Of a stretch of DNA of 7,561 bases, positions 5,011 through 7,561 are shown piece after piece. Both the position numbers and the translations under genes were made by a program. Within the stretch, counting starts at the first letter, position 1; every line of letters begins with the position of its first letter. This DNA comes from Fimbriimonadales bacterium. Its GTDB lineage: Bacteria > Armatimonadota > Fimbriimonadia > Fimbriimonadales > GBS-DC. Location of the stretch: NCBI GenBank assembly GCA_026416655.1, contig JAOAES010000307.1, positions 1 through 7,561 on the forward strand, in the 5' to 3' direction. A model generated the notes under the pieces. That model was not told the origin of the DNA. It searched no databases and saw only the letters and a list, made by a program, of their open reading frames with translations.

Positions 5011-7506
5011 TCAGCACCCCCGCCCGAACGCGAACAGCACGCTCAACAAGTCCGCGTCGTCCACCACACCGTCGCAGTTCACATCCGCAGGGTTGCTGCC
5101 CGTCTGCCCAAACGCAAACAGCACATTCAGCAAGTCCGCGTCGTCCACACACCCGTCGCGGTTCGTGTCGGGGTTGTCCCCCGTGCGCGTCACTTCCACG
5201 CGCACGCGGTCTGCCAGGTAGCGCACTGCCACCTCCACACACGGCAGCGTCTCAGGGTCAACCTCCACACGACTGAAAGTACCCGTGCGGGTCCAGCTAC
5301 TGCCCGTGCGCAGGATCACATCAAACGTGTTCCCAACGGCAGGTGTGAAGTTGTTGCGCCCCTTCAGCCGCAGCGTGCCGTTCAGTTGCACTGTGCGGGT
5401 GTAGCCAGAGCCAGCGATGCGCAGTTGATCGTACTGCGGGTTGTTGGGGTCGGCGTTGCTGGTGCCTGCGAGTTCCGCTTCCAGCACCGCGCTGGCATCC
5501 AGCGTGAGGTTGCCGTCAAGCGTGAGGATGCCGATGGGGTTGGCGGTGGGTTCGTTGGGGTCGGAGATGCCAGGCGCAATCGTGGCAGGTGGAGTGTTCT
5601 GGTTGTTGTCGTCGCTGGTGGTGAGGTTGCCGCTGAGTGTGCCTGCGCCGGTGAGTTTGCCGCCTTGCATGCTAACAGGGTTGCTTGAGCGCAGCGTCGC
5701 GCCTTGACGAATGCGCATCTCACCTGATTGCTGCGTAAGAATGCCTGACCCAACGAATTCAAAGATTCCTGATTGAATATCCAGCAAGCCGCGGTTCTCC
5801 ACAGGTACGCCGCTGACGAGGGTGCTTCCGCTGATTTTGCGCACCACACCAAGATTCTGCACGCGGTTGCCCGTAGTGTAGCCGTATCGGCACCAGCAAT
5901 TACTCTGAACTTGGAAAGTTCCCGCGTTGGTAAGCACAGCGTTGTTGAAGTAGAGGTTTCGCGACTCTTGTACTAATGTCCCTTCGTTGCGGATCTGACC
6001 GCCCCAATCGATGTCTCCTCCGCTGCCTTCTACGCGGAAGGTACCCTGAATCGTCAGTCCAGGGCTGCCGAAGTCGTGCCAGCCGCTACGCCAGATGGTT
6101 TCATTGCCTCGGATGGTGAGGTTCAGCCCGGAGGCGCCTGCTGTGAGACTACCCGTGATGAGGATAGTCCCTCCCTGCGCCTCCCACACGTGCGTGCCCT
6201 CCATCGGGTTCGCCTGCCACTCCAAGGTCGCCCCCGACAGCGCCCGCCACACACCGTTGCCCGTCACACGCCGACTACGCATCACCAAGCGTCCTTCCTG
6301 CGCCCGCACCTCGCCGTTGTTGACAATCGGCGTGTAGAGGGTAAACACTGCCGACGAGGTTTTGCGCACCTCCCCTGAGTTTATCAACTGGTTGTTGGTG
6401 GTGCCCCCGTACTCTGCTAAAATACCCTGACGCACCTCAAACACGCCAGTGTTGGTGACAGTGGCGTTGCGGAAGTAAAGCCCTCGGTCAGGCGGGGGTT
6501 GCTGTACGATGATGGTACCGCTGTTTTGGATGTTGCCCCGCCAGTCAACATCCCCGCTGCCCTGCACGCGCAACACGCCCTGATTGGTCAGTCCACCGTT
6601 GCGAAAATCGTGAGCCCCGTTTTGCCAAGTGATACCGTTGCCTACAAAGTTGAGGGTGAGAGGCGCAGAGGTAGTTATGCCCGACAAGATCCGTGCTGTT
6701 CCCTGAACATCTCCTTGATGAGTATTGGAGACAGTGTCAGTAACCCAGTCAAGGATCGCTCCTGGAAACACATTCCAGGTTGTGCTGCTCAGAATAGCTC
6801 CCCGCATGGTGAGATTACCCGCCTCCACGCGCACTTCACCGTTGTGCGAGAAAGGAACTGCAATCTCGAAGGTTCCACTGGTCGTCTTGCGTACGAGACC
6901 TGTGCCAGTGTATGTTCCTGAGGTTCCGCTGTAAATGTACCATCGTCCTTGCTGCAGCTCGAGAGTTCCCGTATTCAGGAAGTTCGCGTTTCGGTAATAC
7001 AGACGTCGCCCGCTCTGGATAAAGCGCCCGCTGTTTTCAATGTTCGCTTCCCAGACGAGATCGGAACCAGACGGTCGAACAAGATGTATTACACCCTGGT
7101 TCTGCCATGTACCGACGGTGTTGGCGTTGCGAAGCGTAATCCAGCCATCCTCCCAGCGGAAATAGCAGCGGTTGTTCGAGAAGAGACTGCTGATTTCAAC
7201 ATTTCTTGAGAGGGACACCGTAAAGTCGTTTGCTGTCCAGTTTAGGTTGACTGTTGATCCGGGTCCTGGATAGATCAGGTTGCTGGGTGAACCACAACGA
7301 TATACACGCCAGTTGTTTACCCAGTAAGACTGTGAAGCATCGCCTGGACATATGCCCGCGTAGCAGTGCCCGTGCCAGTCGGTATTGTTCGGGCAAACCC
7401 CCGCATCCCAGTTCCAGACACCTTGTGCCTGCAGCGCACTCAGCAACGCCAGACTACCCAGCGCTATCCCCAAGCGCGTCATCCCTTTCTCAATCCTGCG
7501 CGTCAT
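5011..7506 (-). CDS. Secreted tandem-module (beta-solenoid-like) protein with C-terminal dockerin-type repeats
   Basis: No function recognised. Residues are counted from the upstream GTG 7515 (834 in total). A signal peptide covers about 4-30 (RR/K n-region, hydrophobic LGIALGSLALLSAL, end near LQAQG), so the protein is exported. A head of about 90 residues carries Cys41, 51, 56, 74 and 117. Three imperfect modules follow at about 122-297, 298-475 and 476-630, with repeated N-x-G turns and LYFRNA-, VRKTSS- and NNGEVR-like landmarks, as in beta-solenoid or autotransporter-passenger proteins. About 640-775 resembles the autotransporter-associated segment (APGISDP, ILTLDGNLTL, YDQLRIAG, FTPAVGNTFDV). 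The end holds two dockerin-type calcium loops, DTNRDGCVDDAD (783-794) and DVNCDGVVDDAD (811-822), and a final Cys. Surface attachment, adhesion or polysaccharide binding is plausible; no catalytic motif was seen. Starts GTG 7515, ATG 7506 and ATG 7482 are all possible. Confidence 0.85.
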   Translation of the reverse strand: MTRRIEKGMTRLGIALGSLALLSALQAQGVWNWDAGVCPNNTDWHGHCYAGICPGDASQSYWVNNWRVYRCGSPSNLIYPGPGSTVNLNWTANDFTVSLSRNVEISSLFSNNRCYFRWEDGWITLRNANTVGTWQNQGVIHLVRPSGSDLVWEANIENSGRFIQSGRRLYYRNANFLNTGTLELQQGRWYIYSGTSGTYTGTGLVRKTTSGTFEIAVPFSHNGEVRVEAGNLTMRGAILSSTTWNVFPGAILDWVTDTVSNTHQGDVQGTARILSGITTSAPLTLNFVGNGITWQNGAHDFRNGGLTNQGVLRVQGSGDVDWRGNIQNSGTIIVQQPPPDRGLYFRNATVTNTGVFEVRQGILAEYGGTTNNQLINSGEVRKTSSAVFTLYTPIVNNGEVRAQEGRLVMRSRRVTGNGVWRALSGATLEWQANPMEGTHVWEAQGGTILITGSLTAGASGLNLTIRGNETIWRSGWHDFGSPGLTIQGTFRVEGSGGDIDWGGQIRNEGTLVQESRNLYFNNAVLTNAGTFQVQSNCWCRYGYTTGNRVQNLGVVRKISGSTLVSGVPVENRGLLDIQSGIFEFVGSGILTQQSGEMRIRQGATLRSSNPVSMQGGKLTGAGTLSGNLTTSDDNNQNTPPATIAPGISDPNEPTANPIGILTLDGNLTLDASAVLEAELAGTSNADPNNPQYDQLRIAGSGYTRTVQLNGTLRLKGRNNFTPAVGNTFDVILRTGSSWTRTGTFSRVEVDPETLPCVEVAVRYLADRVRVEVTRTGDNPDTNRDGCVDDADLLNVLFAFGQTGSNPADVNCDGVVDDADLLSVLFAFGRGC
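5027..5080 (-). repeat. 54-nt direct repeat, copy of the second dockerin loop
   Basis: This stretch and 5111-5164 are near-identical direct copies offset by 84 nt (28 codons), sharing an exact 18-nt core, CAAGTCCGCGTCGTCCAC. The DNA-level likeness is much higher than between the large modules, so the loop duplication is recent or kept uniform. Confidence 0.85.
5111..5164 (-). repeat. 54-nt direct repeat, copy of the first dockerin loop
   Basis: Partner of the copy at 5027-5080. Differences are mostly synonymous (for example AACGCAAAC versus AACGCGAAC) apart from the Asn/Ser change before VLFAFG and the Arg-Cys and Cys-Val swaps in the loops. Confidence 0.85.
5626..6090 (-). repeat. Protein module 3 of the secreted protein (residues about 476-630), shortened
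   Basis: Landmarks: RSGWHDF (476-482), IQGTFRVEGSGGDIDW (489-504), RNEGTLV (509-515), LYFNNAVLTNAGTFQV (521-536), VRKISGSTL (558-566) and ENRGLLDIQSG (573-583). The last part departs from modules 1 and 2 and grades into the autotransporter-like segment, so this copy is about 20 residues shorter. It alone carries a CWC pair (Cys540, Cys542). Confidence 0.72.
6091..6624 (-). repeat. Protein module 2 of the secreted protein (residues about 298-475)
   Basis: Landmarks: QNGAHDF (298-304), NQGVLRVQGSGDVDW (311-325), QNSGTII (330-336), LYFRNATVTNTGVFEV (346-361), VRKTSSAVF (383-391), NNGEVRAQEG (399-408) and GNETIW (470-475). It is closest to module 3 at its start (GAHDF versus GWHDF) and to module 1 in the VRK and NGEVR parts. 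Confidence 0.78.
6625..7152 (-). repeat. Protein module 1 of the secreted protein (residues about 122-297)
   Basis: The first of three imperfect modules. Landmarks in order: NQGVIHL (139-145), ENSGRFI (160-166), LYYRNANFLNTGTLEL (172-187), VRKTTSGTF (208-216), HNGEVRVEAG (224-233) and GNGITW (292-297). The copy is about 176 residues and lines up with module 2 with a shift of 170-175. Confidence 0.75.
7426..7506 (-). other. Signal peptide of the secreted repeat protein
   Basis: From ATG 7506 the N-terminus has a basic MTRRIEKGMTR region, a hydrophobic core (LGIALGSLALLSAL) and a small polar end (QAQG) before the aromatic VWNW. This fits Sec signal-peptidase I export. There is no lipobox Cys. 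The twin Arg is not followed by a Tat consensus. Confidence 0.8.
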
Positions 7507-7525
7507 CGTCAACACCCCACGACAT

Positions 7526-7529
7526 CCTC
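7526..7529 (-). promoter_or_regulatory. Possible ribosome binding site of the secreted protein
   Basis: GAGG lies 10 nt before GTG 7515. An alternative GGGG (7515-7518) lies 8 nt before ATG 7506. The first supports GTG, the second ATG; the sequence does not settle which start is used. Confidence 0.4.
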
Positions 7530-7539
7530 AGTGTGAACA

Positions 7540-7545
7540 ATTATA
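7540..7545 (-). promoter_or_regulatory. Promoter -10 of the secreted repeat protein
   Basis: A perfect TATAAT on the minus strand lies 24 nt before the GTG at 7515 and 33 nt before the ATG at 7506. The -35 would fall at or beyond the right edge of the window and cannot be judged. Transcription would start near 7533, leaving a short leader. Confidence 0.6.
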
Positions 7546-7561
7546 CATCGAAATCGAGGCG

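Larger units (their letters stand above)
5014..5181 (-). other. Dockerin-type I C-terminal domain (two calcium loops)
   Basis: Residues 779-834 hold two EF-hand-like loops spaced 28 residues apart. In the first, Asp783, Asn785, Asp787, Asp791 and Asp794 fall on loop positions 1, 3, 5, 9 and 12; in the second, Asp811, Asn813, Asp815, Asp819 and Asp822. Each is followed by the helix LL-(N/S)-VLFAFG. Cys789, Cys814 and the terminal Cys834 could form disulfides. No cohesin is seen in the window, so a partner or a cell-surface role is unknown. Confidence 0.85.

Noticed and set aside
4780..5688. 302-codon plus-strand frame over the SIS gene start and the dockerin end
   Set aside because: It spans an intergenic region and two real genes in antisense; the His/Val/Arg-rich sequence is a reflection of the repeated dockerin codons.
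5382..5852. 156-codon minus-strand frame inside the secreted-protein gene
   Set aside because: It lies in another frame of the same strand and is Ser/Thr/Pro/Ala-rich shadow sequence; the main frame is continuous through it.
5011..7506. Autotransporter (type V) identity for the secreted protein
   Set aside because: There is passenger-like repeat sequence but no C-terminal beta-barrel; the protein ends in dockerin-type loops and Cys.
1..7561. CRISPR array, insertion sequence, attachment site or toxin-antitoxin/defence system
   Set aside because: No regularly spaced short repeats, no transposase or integrase, no terminal inverted repeats and no direct repeat flanking the tRNA were seen. The only short DNA direct repeats are the two dockerin-loop copies.

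Overview
The window looks like chromosomal DNA from a GC-rich, free-living bacterium. The dockerin-type C-terminal repeats (DDADLL-VLFAFG style) on a large secreted repeat protein, together with the gene style, recall thermophilic Armatimonadota from hot-spring metagenomes. That placement is an inference from memory and was not tested. Nothing in the window is clearly phage, transposon or CRISPR.

Layout, left to right. (1) Positions 1-441, minus strand: the N-terminal 147 codons of an S4-domain 23S/16S rRNA pseudouridine synthase (RsuA/RluB type), running off the left edge. (2) 452-527, minus: tRNA-Asn(GTT) with an encoded CCA. It has its own near-consensus promoter and sits only 10 nt upstream of the pseudouridine synthase start. 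(3) 528-759: a divergent, locally AT-rich spacer. (4) 760-2160, plus: a MerR-type regulator followed with zero spacing by an MTAP/PNP-family nucleoside phosphorylase. (5) 2198-4934, minus: a SIS-domain aminosugar-phosphate isomerase/deaminase, panC (pantothenate synthetase) and scpA (condensin kleisin), in that transcription order. (6) 5011-7506, minus: a secreted protein of about 830 residues. It has a signal peptide, a small Cys-rich head, three tandem modules of about 155-178 residues that look like beta-solenoid, an autotransporter-passenger-like segment and two dockerin-type calcium loops. Its promoter -10 element lies at the right edge.

How the genes may work together. The MerR gene and the phosphorylase are almost certainly one transcription unit, probably a self-contained purine or methylthio-nucleoside salvage module. 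The SIS gene and panC are separated by 3 nt and are probably translationally coupled; scpA follows after 109 nt. The mtnP-type gene and scpA converge on a 37-bp gap holding a 12-bp perfect palindrome. scpA and the rluB-like gene share a strand and lie near each other, as in the widespread scpA-scpB-rluB neighbourhood. Here scpB is missing from between them, and a tRNA plus the oppositely oriented MerR-phosphorylase pair occupies the space.

The most notable points are these: two genes (MerR and SIS) whose best promoter predicts a leaderless or nearly leaderless mRNA; a tRNA whose acceptor end may supply the Shine-Dalgarno sequence of the next gene; a phosphorylase annotated by family as MTAP but carrying PNP-like (6-oxopurine) base-recognition residues; and the unassigned tandem-module secreted protein. 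I did not find a convincing new defence or mobile system.
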